A stretch of DNA of 55,078 nucleotides from Mycobacterium neglectum (GTDB lineage: Bacteria; Actinomycetota; Actinomycetes; Mycobacteriales; Mycobacteriaceae): NCBI RefSeq assembly GCF_002591975.1, contig NZ_NVQE01000037.1:1-55078 (forward strand). The letters are read 5' to 3'. The position numbers and the translations under genes are program-made. Positions 8,121 to 16,219 of this stretch are shown here, piece after piece. The notes under the pieces were generated by a model. The model saw nothing but the letters and a program-made list of their open reading frames with translations. It did no database searches and had not been told where the DNA came from. How positions within the stretch are numbered: position 1 is the first letter of the stretch; each line of letters opens with the position of its first letter.

Positions 8121-9425
8121 ATGCCAGAAATCCTCATTCCCTCGCTGTCCCCCACCGGCCACATCGGGCCCCTACTGAATGTCGCGCAAGGCCTCGTCGA
8201 CCGCGGAGACCGGGTCACCGTCCTGACGGCGGCCGCCCACGCCGGCAAGATCAGAGCGATCGGCGCCATTCCGGCCGCGATTCCCGCCGCAGCCGACTTC
8301 GACATGACTCGCCTCGATCTCGACCTGCCCGGGCGGGTCGAGACGTCGGGCATCAGGAGAGTCAACTTCGACATCGTGCAGATCTTTTTACGGCCGATGC
8401 CCCTCCAGACGCGTGCGCTCTCGGAGTTGATGGCGCAGACACGGTTCGACGCAATCCTCACCGACGCCGGCTTCTTCGGGATTCTGCCGTTCCTGCTCGG
8501 CGATTCCGCGGCTCGCCCGCCGGTGCTGAGCTACAGCACGACACCACTGATGGTCAGCAGCCGCGACACCGCGCCCATGGGCCTGGGAATGGCGCCGTCG
8601 TCATCTCCCCTGGGCCGGCTGCGCAACCGCGCGTTGACTCTGCTGGCGCAGAAGGTGATGTTGCGCGAGTGCCAGAACGCGGCCAATCACCTCCTCGATC
8701 GCCTCAACAGTCGGAAGCTGCCGACGTTCATCCTCGATTCCGGTGTGCTGGCGGACCGCTACATCGCGCCGACGGTACCCGAATTCGACTATCCCCGAAG
8801 CGATCTCCCCTCGAATGTCCGTCACGTCGGCGCTGTGCACCCACGCCCGTCGCGGGGTTTCCGCCGTCCACTGTGGTGGTCTGAACTCGACGGCGACCGC
8901 CCGGTCGTGCACGTCACGCAGGGCACCATCGACAACGCCGACCTCGGCCGGTTGCTCGAGCCCACCATCGACGCGCTCGGCGGTGAGGACGTCATCGTGG
9001 TGGCCACCACCGGCGGTCGCGATGTCTCCCAGCTGAAAACGCCGTTGCCGTCGAACACCTATGTCGCCGAGTACATCCCGCATGAGATCCTGCTGCCCAA
9101 GGTCGATGTCATGGTCACCAACGGCGGGTTCGGCGCCGTGCAGCGAGCTCTGTCGATGGGTGTTCCGCTGGTGGTGGCGGGCAACACCGAGGACAAGCCC
9201 GAGGTCGCTGCGCGCGTGGCGTGGACCGGTGCGGGCGTCAACCTCAAGACGGGTACGCCGAGCGCGGGTGCGGTCCGTGGCGCGGTGCGCAAAGTGCTCG
9301 GCGATGGTCGCTATCTGCGGTCCGCGCGGGAACTCGAGGTGGCCTTCGCCCGGCGCGACGGGGTGGCCGAGATCGGCGCTCTGGTCGACGAGGTCATCGC
9401 TGAGCGTGCGGCGGTGAAGCGATGA
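8121..9425 (+). CDS. GT1/UGT-like glycosyltransferase
   Basis: A 434-aa GT-B fold glycosyltransferase related to macrolide and mycobacterial rhamnosyltransferase-type enzymes. The N-terminal acceptor domain starts MPEILIPSLSPTGHIGPLLN, with the family's base histidine in GHIGP. The C-terminal donor domain carries VDVMVTNGGFGAVQRALSMG and VAGNTEDKPEVAARV, corresponding to the HGG..T/PxxxDQ block but with N-G-G in place of H-G-G and EDK in place of DQ. It would transfer a sugar from a nucleotide donor to a lipophilic acceptor. It diverges from the SDR set across operator site C, so it may be coregulated and glycosylate the same compound class. It overlaps the next small frame by 4 bp. Family is secure; acceptor is unknown. 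Confidence 0.9.
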   Translation: MPEILIPSLSPTGHIGPLLNVAQGLVDRGDRVTVLTAAAHAGKIRAIGAIPAAIPAAADFDMTRLDLDLPGRVETSGIRRVNFDIVQIFLRPMPLQTRALSELMAQTRFDAILTDAGFFGILPFLLGDSAARPPVLSYSTTPLMVSSRDTAPMGLGMAPSSSPLGRLRNRALTLLAQKVMLRECQNAANHLLDRLNSRKLPTFILDSGVLADRYIAPTVPEFDYPRSDLPSNVRHVGAVHPRPSRGFRRPLWWSELDGDRPVVHVTQGTIDNADLGRLLEPTIDALGGEDVIVVATTGGRDVSQLKTPLPSNTYVAEYIPHEILLPKVDVMVTNGGFGAVQRALSMGVPLVVAGNTEDKPEVAARVAWTGAGVNLKTGTPSAGAVRGAVRKVLGDGRYLRSARELEVAFARRDGVAEIGALVDEVIAERAAVKR

Positions 9426-9583
9426 GCGCCTGCGCCGACCCGTTCGGCCGCCCACTGGCACCGACGCCTGCGACAGCGCCGAAGGTCCGCACCCTCAGTT
9501 GGCGTAGTCGGCTACGCGTGCCCCTGTCGCACATTCGGGCTTCGGTGGAGCCATGGTTGAGCAGCTGCAGTACATCGCGGTAG
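9422..9583 (+). CDS. Possible 53-aa frame overlapping the glycosyltransferase stop
   Basis: ATG at 9422 overlaps the glycosyltransferase stop as ATGA and opens a 53-codon frame rich in Arg, Ser and Pro ending at TAG 9581-9583. No domain, signal peptide or membrane segment is seen. Its only support is the coupling-type overlap. It could easily be chance. Confidence 0.2.
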   Translation: MSACADPFGRPLAPTPATAPKVRTLSWRSRLRVPLSHIRASVEPWLSSCSTSR

Positions 9584-9639
9584 CGGCATTTCTGGTCTGG
9601 GGCTTGATCAGCTCACTGGCCAGTACGCCGCGATCCTGA
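9553..9639 (+). CDS. Candidate 28-aa single-pass membrane peptide
   Basis: ATG at 9553 is preceded by GGTGGAG, a plausible ribosome-binding site, and encodes 28 residues. After MVEQ there is one uninterrupted hydrophobic stretch, LQYIAVAAFLVWGLISSLA, long enough to cross the membrane, followed by a short polar tail. This is the pattern of small membrane proteins. It sits between the glycosyltransferase and the convergent IclR gene. No homology is known to me, and expression is unproven. Confidence 0.35.
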   Translation: MVEQLQYIAVAAFLVWGLISSLASTPRS

Positions 9640-9687
9640 CGGGAGGCTCGAAACTTGGTCAACCAGCGTGCGTCTGCCGACTAGCAC
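9640..9687. other. Short gap between convergent units
   Basis: This 48-bp stretch separates the small frames from the convergent IclR gene. I see no convincing hairpin or gene in it. The whole region 9426-9687 therefore holds only the two doubtful small frames described. Confidence 0.5.
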
Positions 9688-10470
9688 TCAGGTGGCTCCG
9701 ATGACGGCCTTGATCTCGGCGGCACACTGTGTGAGGGCGTCGAGCCAACGCTGTTCGTCGGCCACCGAGCGGCACCGAGTCTCCGGTCCGTAGACACCGA
9801 GCGCCGAAACCCCCCACTCGGCGGCGGGGTCTTCGATCGGTACGGCCATCGCCGCCGCGCCAATGGTTCGCTGGCCGTGAGTGAATGACCAACCCTGCAC
9901 CCGGATGCGCTCACATTCGCTCTCCAACGCATCGGGTGACGTAATAGTGCGGTCAGTCAACCGTGCCGGTGCGTCGGCCAGGATTTGAGCTCGTCGGACC
10001 GCGGGCATGTGAGCCAGCACCACCAGCCCACTGGCACCCGCGTGCAGCGGGCCGGTCTCGCCTATGCCCAGGACCAGCCGCAGCGACTGCGTCGACGGGA
10101 ACTCCTGGACGCACGTGCGGGACGCACCCGAAGCGCGACTCAACGTCGCGGTCTCACCCAAGGCGTCACGCAGCCGCATCATCGGTCCGGTCGCTGCAAC
10201 GATCACCGCGTCTGACGACAGGTATTGCCCGGCCAGCCCGAGGATTGCGGGCCCGAGTGCATAACCCCCGCCAGGCGTCCTGGTAACCCAGGAACCGCCC
10301 TCGAGTGAGCGCAGGAACCGCAGCACCGTCGGCTTCGGGAGCTCGACGTCCGTGGCGATCTCGGTCAGTGTCCGACTCGGGTGCCCGCCGAGCGCCCGAA
10401 GGATGGAGAACGATCGCTCCTGACTCTGCATTTTGCTGAGTGTATCTGTGATTTCGATCATTGAAACCAT
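9688..10470 (-). CDS. IclR family transcriptional regulator
   Basis: A 260-aa IclR-type regulator. Residues about 8-70 form the winged helix-turn-helix (SFSILRALGGHPSRTLTEIA, then PKPTVLRFLRSLE, then the wing GGGYALGP). The rest is the GAF-like effector domain, including ETGPLHAGASGLVVLA and the final PIEDPAAEWGVSALGVYGPE. The frame extends to 10521, but ATG 10470 has a CTGGGG sequence about 10 nt upstream and gives usual family length; ATG 10461 is also possible. It diverges from the transporter and catabolic operon starting at 10573 and most likely controls it, as IclR proteins commonly do for adjacent catabolic genes. The effector is probably the operon's substrate or an intermediate. Confidence 0.93.
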   Translation of the reverse strand: MVSMIEITDTLSKMQSQERSFSILRALGGHPSRTLTEIATDVELPKPTVLRFLRSLEGGSWVTRTPGGGYALGPAILGLAGQYLSSDAVIVAATGPMMRLRDALGETATLSRASGASRTCVQEFPSTQSLRLVLGIGETGPLHAGASGLVVLAHMPAVRRAQILADAPARLTDRTITSPDALESECERIRVQGWSFTHGQRTIGAAAMAVPIEDPAAEWGVSALGVYGPETRCRSVADEQRWLDALTQCAAEIKAVIGAT

Positions 10471-10523
10471 TCGCCGCAAACCCCAGTAGATGATCTTGAC
10501 GATGGAAGTGACTCGTGCCACAG

Positions 10524-10538
10524 TTACGTTGATCGTAA
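10524..10538. promoter_or_regulatory. Candidate IclR operator (inverted repeat)
   Basis: TTACG, 5-nt spacer and CGTAA form a perfect inverted repeat in the 102-bp gap between the divergent iclR-type gene and the operon. IclR proteins bind short palindromes of about this size near their own promoters. Binding is inferred from place and symmetry only. Confidence 0.45.
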
Positions 10539-10572
10539 TTGCAGTTTCAGTGAATGAAATCCCGGAGGCGGA

Positions 10573-11604
10573 ATGTCCCGATCACGAATCGTTGCGCGAA
10601 CACTGGCGGGACTGTCGGTCGCGGCACTGGCACTTGCCGCATGCGGGTCGGGCGGCGGTGGTGAAAGCTCCGGCGGCGGCGAGACGTTGCAGGCGATCGC
10701 CGGCACCAATGTCGATTTCATCTCGCTGGTCCCCATCGCCGCATGGAAGATCCTCGAGGAGGAAGAGGGGATAAAGGTCGAGCAGCGATTCGTCGAAGAT
10801 GGCGCCACCGCGATCCAGGGCATGCAGCAGGGCGCAGCCGTCATCGGGACCAATATCGGTGTCAACACCGGCGTACCCGCGGTCGACAACGGTGCCACGA
10901 TCGTCGACGTCGTCGGAACCCAGCGGCCCACGTGGGCACTGGCCGTCGCACCCGACATCAACAACTTCTCCGACCTGGAGGGCAAACGCATCGCCGTGCA
11001 CGGCGAGACATCGTTCACCCGCGCGGTCGCGCAGTACTACGCGAAGGAAGAGGGTTTCACCTACGAGGAGCTGATCATTCCGGGCAGTGACGTCCGCGCG
11101 GAGGCGTTGGCCAAGGGCCAGATCGACGCGTCCGTGATCGACCTGCCCGATGTCGTGCAACTCAGCAAGGAGTACCCCGGTTCGTTCAAGGTGCTGTCCA
11201 CCTTCGGCGAGCAGTTCCCCGACCTGATCGAGCAGGACCTGTGGCTGAGCAAGCAGTGGGCCACCGACAACCCCGAACTGGCCACCAAAGTGGTCAAGGC
11301 GATCGTGCAGGCCAACCGCAAGCTCACCGAGGACCCGGCCTGGGGACTCGAGATCGCCAAGGAGAGCCTGCCGGACATGGACCCGGGCGTGCTGGAAGAC
11401 CTCGTCAACGAGTATTCCGAACGGCAGATCTGGTCGACCGACGGCGGCATCACGCCGGACAAGGCGCAGACCACACTGCAGTTCTTCCAGGACGTGGGTG
11501 AGATCAACATCGGCGCCGCCGACGCGAACGCAGTCGAGAAGTACTTCGACTTCAGCTATCTCGACAGTGCGCTAGCCGAGCTGGACGGCAACGGCAGCAA
11601 GTGA
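10573..11604 (+). CDS. ABC transporter substrate-binding lipoprotein (SsuA/NrtA/THI5-like)
   Basis: A 343-aa exported solute-binding protein. The N-terminus MSRSRIVARTLAGLSVAALA leads into the lipobox LAAC (Cys24), so it is a lipoprotein held at the outer face of the membrane, followed by a Gly/Ser linker. The body has the NMT1/THI5-like pattern seen in aliphatic sulfonate, nitrate and thiamine-precursor binding proteins: an Ala-rich early helix, GTNIGVNTGVPAV, then DLEGKRIAVHGETSF and GQIDASVIDLPDV. It opens the operon, 103 bp from the divergent regulator, with GGAGG just upstream of ATG 10573. The adjacent downstream genes encode catabolic enzymes rather than sulfonate enzymes, so the ligand is likely an organic acid, which is inference. 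Confidence 0.92.
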   Translation: MSRSRIVARTLAGLSVAALALAACGSGGGGESSGGGETLQAIAGTNVDFISLVPIAAWKILEEEEGIKVEQRFVEDGATAIQGMQQGAAVIGTNIGVNTGVPAVDNGATIVDVVGTQRPTWALAVAPDINNFSDLEGKRIAVHGETSFTRAVAQYYAKEEGFTYEELIIPGSDVRAEALAKGQIDASVIDLPDVVQLSKEYPGSFKVLSTFGEQFPDLIEQDLWLSKQWATDNPELATKVVKAIVQANRKLTEDPAWGLEIAKESLPDMDPGVLEDLVNEYSERQIWSTDGGITPDKAQTTLQFFQDVGEINIGAADANAVEKYFDFSYLDSALAELDGNGSK

Positions 11605-12473
11605 CGGCTCGCGCCGACAGTGGTGCCCGGCTCGCCCCAGCGAAAGCGCTGAGCGGACCGGGCACCCACCCAGCCCCCAAAGTCTCCACAGCACAACAGT
11701 TTCGGCACCGCTACGGCATCCGTGGCCTCAGCCTGCTCGTCGGCACGGCCTCGCTGCTCGCCGGCGCGCTGGTGTGGCAGGTCTTCGGCCTTCTCCAGGA
11801 GAACGACCTCTTCATCCCGACGTTCACCCAGACGGTCGCCGCCCTACTCGAGCAGACGGCCACCGCGGAGTTCTGGCGCGCCTACGCATCCACATTGGTG
11901 CCGTTTGTATTCGGCTGGCTCACCGCACTGGTGCTCGGCATTGCGTTCGGTGTCGCGATGGGGTTGATGCCGAGGCTCTCGAAGATCTCGATGCCCTATT
12001 TCGCGTTCCTCAACGCGCTGCCGGTCTCGGCGCTTGTTCCACTCGTGGTCATTGCGTTCGGCATCAACGTCACCGCAGGCGCGACGCTGGTGTTCCTGTT
12101 CGCGATCGTCGACGTGGTGCTCACCTCGGCCGCCGGCGTGCGCTACGTCGACAGGGACCTCGTCGAGATGGCCCGTTCATTCGGAATGAGTCCGGTGCGC
12201 CGGTTCCGCCGCGTGATCTGGCCCGGCGCCATGCCCGGTGTCATGGCCGCGGTGCGGGTCGGGACGGGTCGCGCGATCGTCGGCATGGTCGTCATGGAGT
12301 TGCTGCTCGTCTCCACCGGAGTGGGCAAGCTGATCACCCGCTACAAGGACACGTTCCTGAGTGCCGAGCTGTACGCCGTCGTGATGTCCCTGGGCATCTT
12401 CGGTTTGGTGATGCTCGGACTCACTCGCGCACTGGAGCGCCGTGTGCTGAGTTGGCAACCCGCAAGAAAGTAG
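11601..12473 (+). CDS. ABC transporter permease (SsuC/NrtB-like), first of two
   Basis: A 290-aa integral membrane permease of the BPD_transp_1 type with about six membrane segments after a 45-residue polar N-terminus. The cytoplasmic EAA-like loop, VEMARSFGMSPVRRFRRVIWPGA, contacts the ATPase. The start is GTG at 11601, overlapping the binding protein's stop by 4 bp. It is distinct from the second permease at 13273, so the transporter probably forms a heterodimeric channel, whereas close SsuC/NrtB relatives usually form homodimers. Only 5 bp separate it from the ATPase gene. Confidence 0.92.
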   Translation: MTARADSGARLAPAKALSGPGTHPAPKVSTAQQFRHRYGIRGLSLLVGTASLLAGALVWQVFGLLQENDLFIPTFTQTVAALLEQTATAEFWRAYASTLVPFVFGWLTALVLGIAFGVAMGLMPRLSKISMPYFAFLNALPVSALVPLVVIAFGINVTAGATLVFLFAIVDVVLTSAAGVRYVDRDLVEMARSFGMSPVRRFRRVIWPGAMPGVMAAVRVGTGRAIVGMVVMELLLVSTGVGKLITRYKDTFLSAELYAVVMSLGIFGLVMLGLTRALERRVLSWQPARK

Positions 12474-12478
12474 AACTG

Positions 12479-13276
12479 ATGCTCACGTTCGACAACGTCT
12501 CTGTCACCTTCACCAAGCGCGATGGCGAACCATTCACCGCGCTCGAGAACGTCTCGTTCGAGGTTCCCGACGGTGAGTTCGTTGCGCTGATCGGTCCCAG
12601 CGGATGCGGAAAGACCACCCTGCTCAAGATCATCGCCGGCCTTCAGAAGGCCACGTCCGGCATCATCGCGGTCGATGGTTCGAAGATCACCGGGCCGGGC
12701 CCGGACCGGGCCCTGGTGTTCCAGAACTTCGTCCTGCTGCCGTGGTACGACATCATCACCAACGTCGCATTCGGACTCGAGGCGCGCGGTGTCGGCAAGA
12801 CTGAACGGCTGCAGCGAGCCAGCGCCGAGTTGGCCCGCGTCGGCCTGACGGGGTTCGAAAACCATCTGCCGCACGAACTCTCGGGTGGTATGCAGCAACG
12901 CGTCGGCATCGCGAGGGCGCTGGCGGTGGAACCGCAGACGATCCTGATGGACGAGCCATTCGGCGCCCTCGACGCGCTGACCCGCCGGGTGATGCAGCGC
13001 GACCTCGCAGCGATCTGGTCCGAGGAGAGCAACGACCGCACCGCCGTGTTCGTGACGCACAGCATGGAGGAGGCGGTGTTCCTGTCCGATCGGATCGTGT
13101 TGATGAACACCCGGCCTGGACGCGTCGAAGAGGTCATCGAGGTTCCGTTCAGCCGGCCACGCAGCGATGAGGTCACCCGGTCGCAGGAGTACCGCGACTT
13201 CGTGGACTACCTGTCCTCGCGCCTGGAGAACATGCAGCGCAGCGACATGGAGACCACCACCGGGGCTTCCGCATGA
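12479..13276 (+). CDS. ABC transporter ATP-binding protein (SsuB/NrtD-like)
   Basis: A 265-aa importer ATPase. Walker A is GPSGCGKTT at residues 39-47, the Q-loop VFQNFVLLPW, the signature LSGGMQQR, Walker B ILMDEPFGALD and the switch histidine in VTHSMEEA. The switch to LLPW and the MDEPFGALD form place it with the nitrate/sulfonate/taurine ATPases. It energises import through the permeases on either side. ATG at 12479 follows the first permease's stop after 5 bp, and the gene's own stop overlaps the next start (ATGA). Complete and apparently functional. Confidence 0.95.
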   Translation: MLTFDNVSVTFTKRDGEPFTALENVSFEVPDGEFVALIGPSGCGKTTLLKIIAGLQKATSGIIAVDGSKITGPGPDRALVFQNFVLLPWYDIITNVAFGLEARGVGKTERLQRASAELARVGLTGFENHLPHELSGGMQQRVGIARALAVEPQTILMDEPFGALDALTRRVMQRDLAAIWSEESNDRTAVFVTHSMEEAVFLSDRIVLMNTRPGRVEEVIEVPFSRPRSDEVTRSQEYRDFVDYLSSRLENMQRSDMETTTGASA

Positions 13277-14058
13277 CCGCAGCCGTGGCATCGGCGGTGA
13301 CTCGAAAACGAAGCGCCGCTCAACTTTTCGATAAGGCTCTGCCGCTGATCAGCGTCGTGATCTTCGCCGGGCTCTGGGAAATTGTCGGCCGGCTCGAGCT
13401 GTCCCCCGCCGTGCCGTCGCTGACCAGCGTGGTGGCCGCCATGACGGATGTGTTCGGCGACCACCGGTTCCAGGATGCCGCCGCCAACACCGGCATCACC
13501 GTGCTCGTCACCTTCTTCCCCGTCATCATCCTGGGCGTGCTGATCGGCGCCGCGATGGGCAGCAACCGCTGGGCCGAATGGGCCGGAACGCCGTATCTCA
13601 GCCTGGCACTGTCGATTCCGCTGGTCAGCCTCATCCCGGTGTTCATGCTCATCTTCGGCCTCGGTCGCGGGACGATCATCGCAGTGATCGTGGCGTACTC
13701 ACTTCCGGCGGTCATCGTCAACACCCAGGCCGGAATCGAGAGCGTCGACAAAGACCAGCTCGACATGTCGCGGTCCTTCGGGGCGTCGCGACTGCTCGCG
13801 TTCCGACGCGTCGTGCTGCCGTCCGCGTCGGCGCTGATACTCGCCGGTGTCCGCGTCGCCGCGGGCCGGTCGATCAAGGGTGCCATCATCGCCGAGCAGG
13901 TGATCGGCCTGATTGGACTCGGCGGGTTGATCCAGCGCTACGGCGGGGCCTTCGCGGTCGAGGATCTCTACGCGGTCATCCTGTTCATCGGCGTCGTCGG
14001 CATCCTGGTCGTCCGGTTGATCGGCTTCGTCGAGCATCGATTCGCGGCGGCGCGATGA
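13273..14058 (+). CDS. ABC transporter permease (SsuC/NrtB-like), second of two
   Basis: A 261-aa permease with about six membrane helices and the EAA-like loop DMSRSFGASRLLAFRRVVLPSA. It is similar in layout to the permease at 11601 but clearly diverged, with a much shorter N-terminus. It overlaps the ATPase stop by 4 bp and its own stop overlaps the CoA-transferase start by 4 bp. Probably partners the other permease in one transporter. Confidence 0.92.
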   Translation: MTAAVASAVTRKRSAAQLFDKALPLISVVIFAGLWEIVGRLELSPAVPSLTSVVAAMTDVFGDHRFQDAAANTGITVLVTFFPVIILGVLIGAAMGSNRWAEWAGTPYLSLALSIPLVSLIPVFMLIFGLGRGTIIAVIVAYSLPAVIVNTQAGIESVDKDQLDMSRSFGASRLLAFRRVVLPSASALILAGVRVAAGRSIKGAIIAEQVIGLIGLGGLIQRYGGAFAVEDLYAVILFIGVVGILVVRLIGFVEHRFAAAR

Positions 14059-15227
14059 CCGACTCCCGCCCGCCGCTCGAAGGGCTCGTGGTCGTCGACC
14101 TGACGCGTGTCCTCGCTGGCCCGCTGTGCACGATGATCATGTCCGACTTCGGCGCCGAGGTCATCAAGGTCGAGCGCCCAGGTGTCGGTGACGACACCCG
14201 TGAGTGGGATCCACCCGCGATTGCCGGCGACGCCACGTATTTCATGAGCGTCAACCGCGATAAGAAGTCGATCACCATCGATCTGTCGACGCCTGCGGGA
14301 CGCGATGTCGCCACCAATTTGATGGCGCGCGCCGACGTCGTCGTCGAGAACTTCCGCAGTGGCGTGATGGACCGGCTCGGCCTCGGGTATGACGAGATCG
14401 CCGCGCTCAACCCCAAGGTGGTCTACTGCTCGATCCCGGCCTTCGCCGGCTCGCCGTCGCCGAAGCCGGGCTACGACCTGCTGATGCAGGCGCTGTCGGG
14501 GCTGATGTCGCTGACCGGAACCGAGGGGCCCACCAAATCCGGTGTGGCGCTGCTGGATGTGATCACCGGCCTGTACGCCACCACCGGTATCCTCGCCGCA
14601 CTTGAGGCTCGGCACCGCACCGGTGTCGGCCAACGGGTGACAGTGGGTCTGTATGAGGCATCGCTCGCCGCGTTGGTGAACCAGAGCGCGGCTTACCTGT
14701 TGGCTGGGCAGGTCGCGGGGATCGCGGGAAACGCCCACCCGAGCATCGTGCCGTATCAGGCGTTCGAGGCCCGCGATCGGGCGTTCGTGCTCGCTGCGGG
14801 CAACGACAAGCTGTTCCGGGAGACCGTCGACGTGCTCGGCTACCCCGAACTGGCCGACGATCCGCGCTTCGTGACCAACAATGTGCGGGTCGAGAATCGG
14901 GACGAGTTGGTGGGCCTTCTGGCAGAGCGGTTCACGACGCGCGATGCCGCGCACTGGGTGCGGGAGTTCGACGCCCGAGGCGTGCCCGCGTCACTGGTGC
15001 GGTCGCTCGACGAGGTCTTCGCCGCGCCTGAGTCGCAACACGCGCTGGCCGATATCGCCGACCCCCGCCGCGGCCCCCTTCGCTATGTCCGAACTCCGGT
15101 GGAGTTGTCCCGCACAGCTTTACGGCAACCGGCGAGTCCTCCCCCACAGTTGGGCGAGCACAGCGACGAAATCCTGGCCGGCCTCGAGGCCTTCGCCACC
15201 GACCACGAACGAGGAGACCGATCTTGA
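14055..15227 (+). CDS. Class III CoA-transferase (CaiB/BaiF/formyl-CoA transferase family)
   Basis: A 390-aa class III CoA-transferase. The N-terminus LEGLVVVDLTRVLAGPLCTM, then DFGAEVIKVERPG and VVENFRSGVMDRLGLGYDEI, are standard family blocks. The catalytic aspartate is in LLDVITGLYATTG (Asp168), matching Asp169 of formyl-CoA transferase. Such enzymes move CoA from a donor thioester to a free carboxylate, activating it for degradation. The start ATG 14055 overlaps the permease stop and the gene ends overlapping the next TTG. The position directly after the importer suggests the imported acid is activated here. The acid's identity cannot be read from the sequence. Confidence 0.94.
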   Translation: MTDSRPPLEGLVVVDLTRVLAGPLCTMIMSDFGAEVIKVERPGVGDDTREWDPPAIAGDATYFMSVNRDKKSITIDLSTPAGRDVATNLMARADVVVENFRSGVMDRLGLGYDEIAALNPKVVYCSIPAFAGSPSPKPGYDLLMQALSGLMSLTGTEGPTKSGVALLDVITGLYATTGILAALEARHRTGVGQRVTVGLYEASLAALVNQSAAYLLAGQVAGIAGNAHPSIVPYQAFEARDRAFVLAAGNDKLFRETVDVLGYPELADDPRFVTNNVRVENRDELVGLLAERFTTRDAAHWVREFDARGVPASLVRSLDEVFAAPESQHALADIADPRRGPLRYVRTPVELSRTALRQPASPPPQLGEHSDEILAGLEAFATDHERGDRS

Positions 15228-16219
15228 CAGACCGCGTGGTGGACCTTCACACGCACTTCTACACCGACGGATATCTGAAGGCGGTCGAGGCCGCGCCGAG
15301 CACCGACGTCTACCGTCGCGGCGACGGCAGGTTCGTGTGCCGTTGGCAGGGCGGGGTGGCGCTGACGGTCCCGCAGCCGCACCCTGGCGTGCCGCAGCGC
15401 CTGGAGATGATGGACGAGCTCGGCATCACGATGCAGGTGCTTTCGGTGCCCTCGCCCAACGCGTACTTTCTGCCCGCCGAGCAGGGACGGGCGTTGGCGG
15501 ACAACGTCAACGAGGAGTTCGCCGATATCGCGCGGCAGCATCCCGATCGCTTCGACTGGCTGGCGATGGTGCCGATGCAGGATGTCCCGACGGCGATCGC
15601 CGCGGCGGAGCACGCCGTCGATCAGCTTGGCGCCAAGGGACTTCACCTGCTGACCAACGTCAACGGTGTCTACCTCGACGATCCGTCGTTCGAGCCGTTC
15701 TGGGCCTACGCCGACGCACGCGCGCTGCTGGTCTACCTTCATCCGACCGTGCCAGAGTCGACGAAATCGCTTGAGCCGCACGCGTTGGCGATCGCGATGG
15801 GGTTCTTCGCCGACACCAACCTGTCGGTGGCCCGGCTGGCCTACAGCGGCGTCTTCGCGCGTTATCCGTCGATCCGCTGGGTCATCTCACATCTGGGTGG
15901 CACGCTGCCGTTCATGCTGCCGCGTCTCGACAGCTACTGGCGACAGTTCCCCGAGGCCAACGAGCGGTGCCCCGAGGCGCCCACGTCGTACATCAAATCG
16001 CTGGTCTTCGACACGGCCTCGGCCCACCGCCCGGCGCTCACCTGCGCGTACGAGGTGTTCGGCCAGGAGCGACTTGTCTACGGCAGCGACCACCCGCATG
16101 TGCCCGGCGGCAGCGGACCCTATCTCGAGGCGCTCGAGGTGCTGCCGCTGACCGACGAGCAACGCGCGGAGGTCCTGTACCGCCGGGCAGACACTCTGCT
16201 TGCAGGCGGACGGGTATGA
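15224..16219 (+). CDS. ACMSD-like metal-dependent amidohydrolase/decarboxylase, first of two
   Basis: A 331-aa TIM-barrel protein of the amidohydrolase_2 family, which includes aminocarboxymuconate-semialdehyde decarboxylase and gamma-resorcylate decarboxylase. Metal ligands are visible: His9 and His11 in DLHTH, a histidine in VYLHPT, HLGG in the second half and the aspartate in YGSDHPH. These enzymes usually decarboxylate or hydrolyse ring-derived acids using zinc. The start is TTG at 15224, overlapping the CoA-transferase stop; no better start exists nearby. Its stop overlaps the next ATG. A second, diverged member follows at 17166. The reaction is not determined. Confidence 0.9.
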   Translation: MTDRVVDLHTHFYTDGYLKAVEAAPSTDVYRRGDGRFVCRWQGGVALTVPQPHPGVPQRLEMMDELGITMQVLSVPSPNAYFLPAEQGRALADNVNEEFADIARQHPDRFDWLAMVPMQDVPTAIAAAEHAVDQLGAKGLHLLTNVNGVYLDDPSFEPFWAYADARALLVYLHPTVPESTKSLEPHALAIAMGFFADTNLSVARLAYSGVFARYPSIRWVISHLGGTLPFMLPRLDSYWRQFPEANERCPEAPTSYIKSLVFDTASAHRPALTCAYEVFGQERLVYGSDHPHVPGGSGPYLEALEVLPLTDEQRAEVLYRRADTLLAGGRV

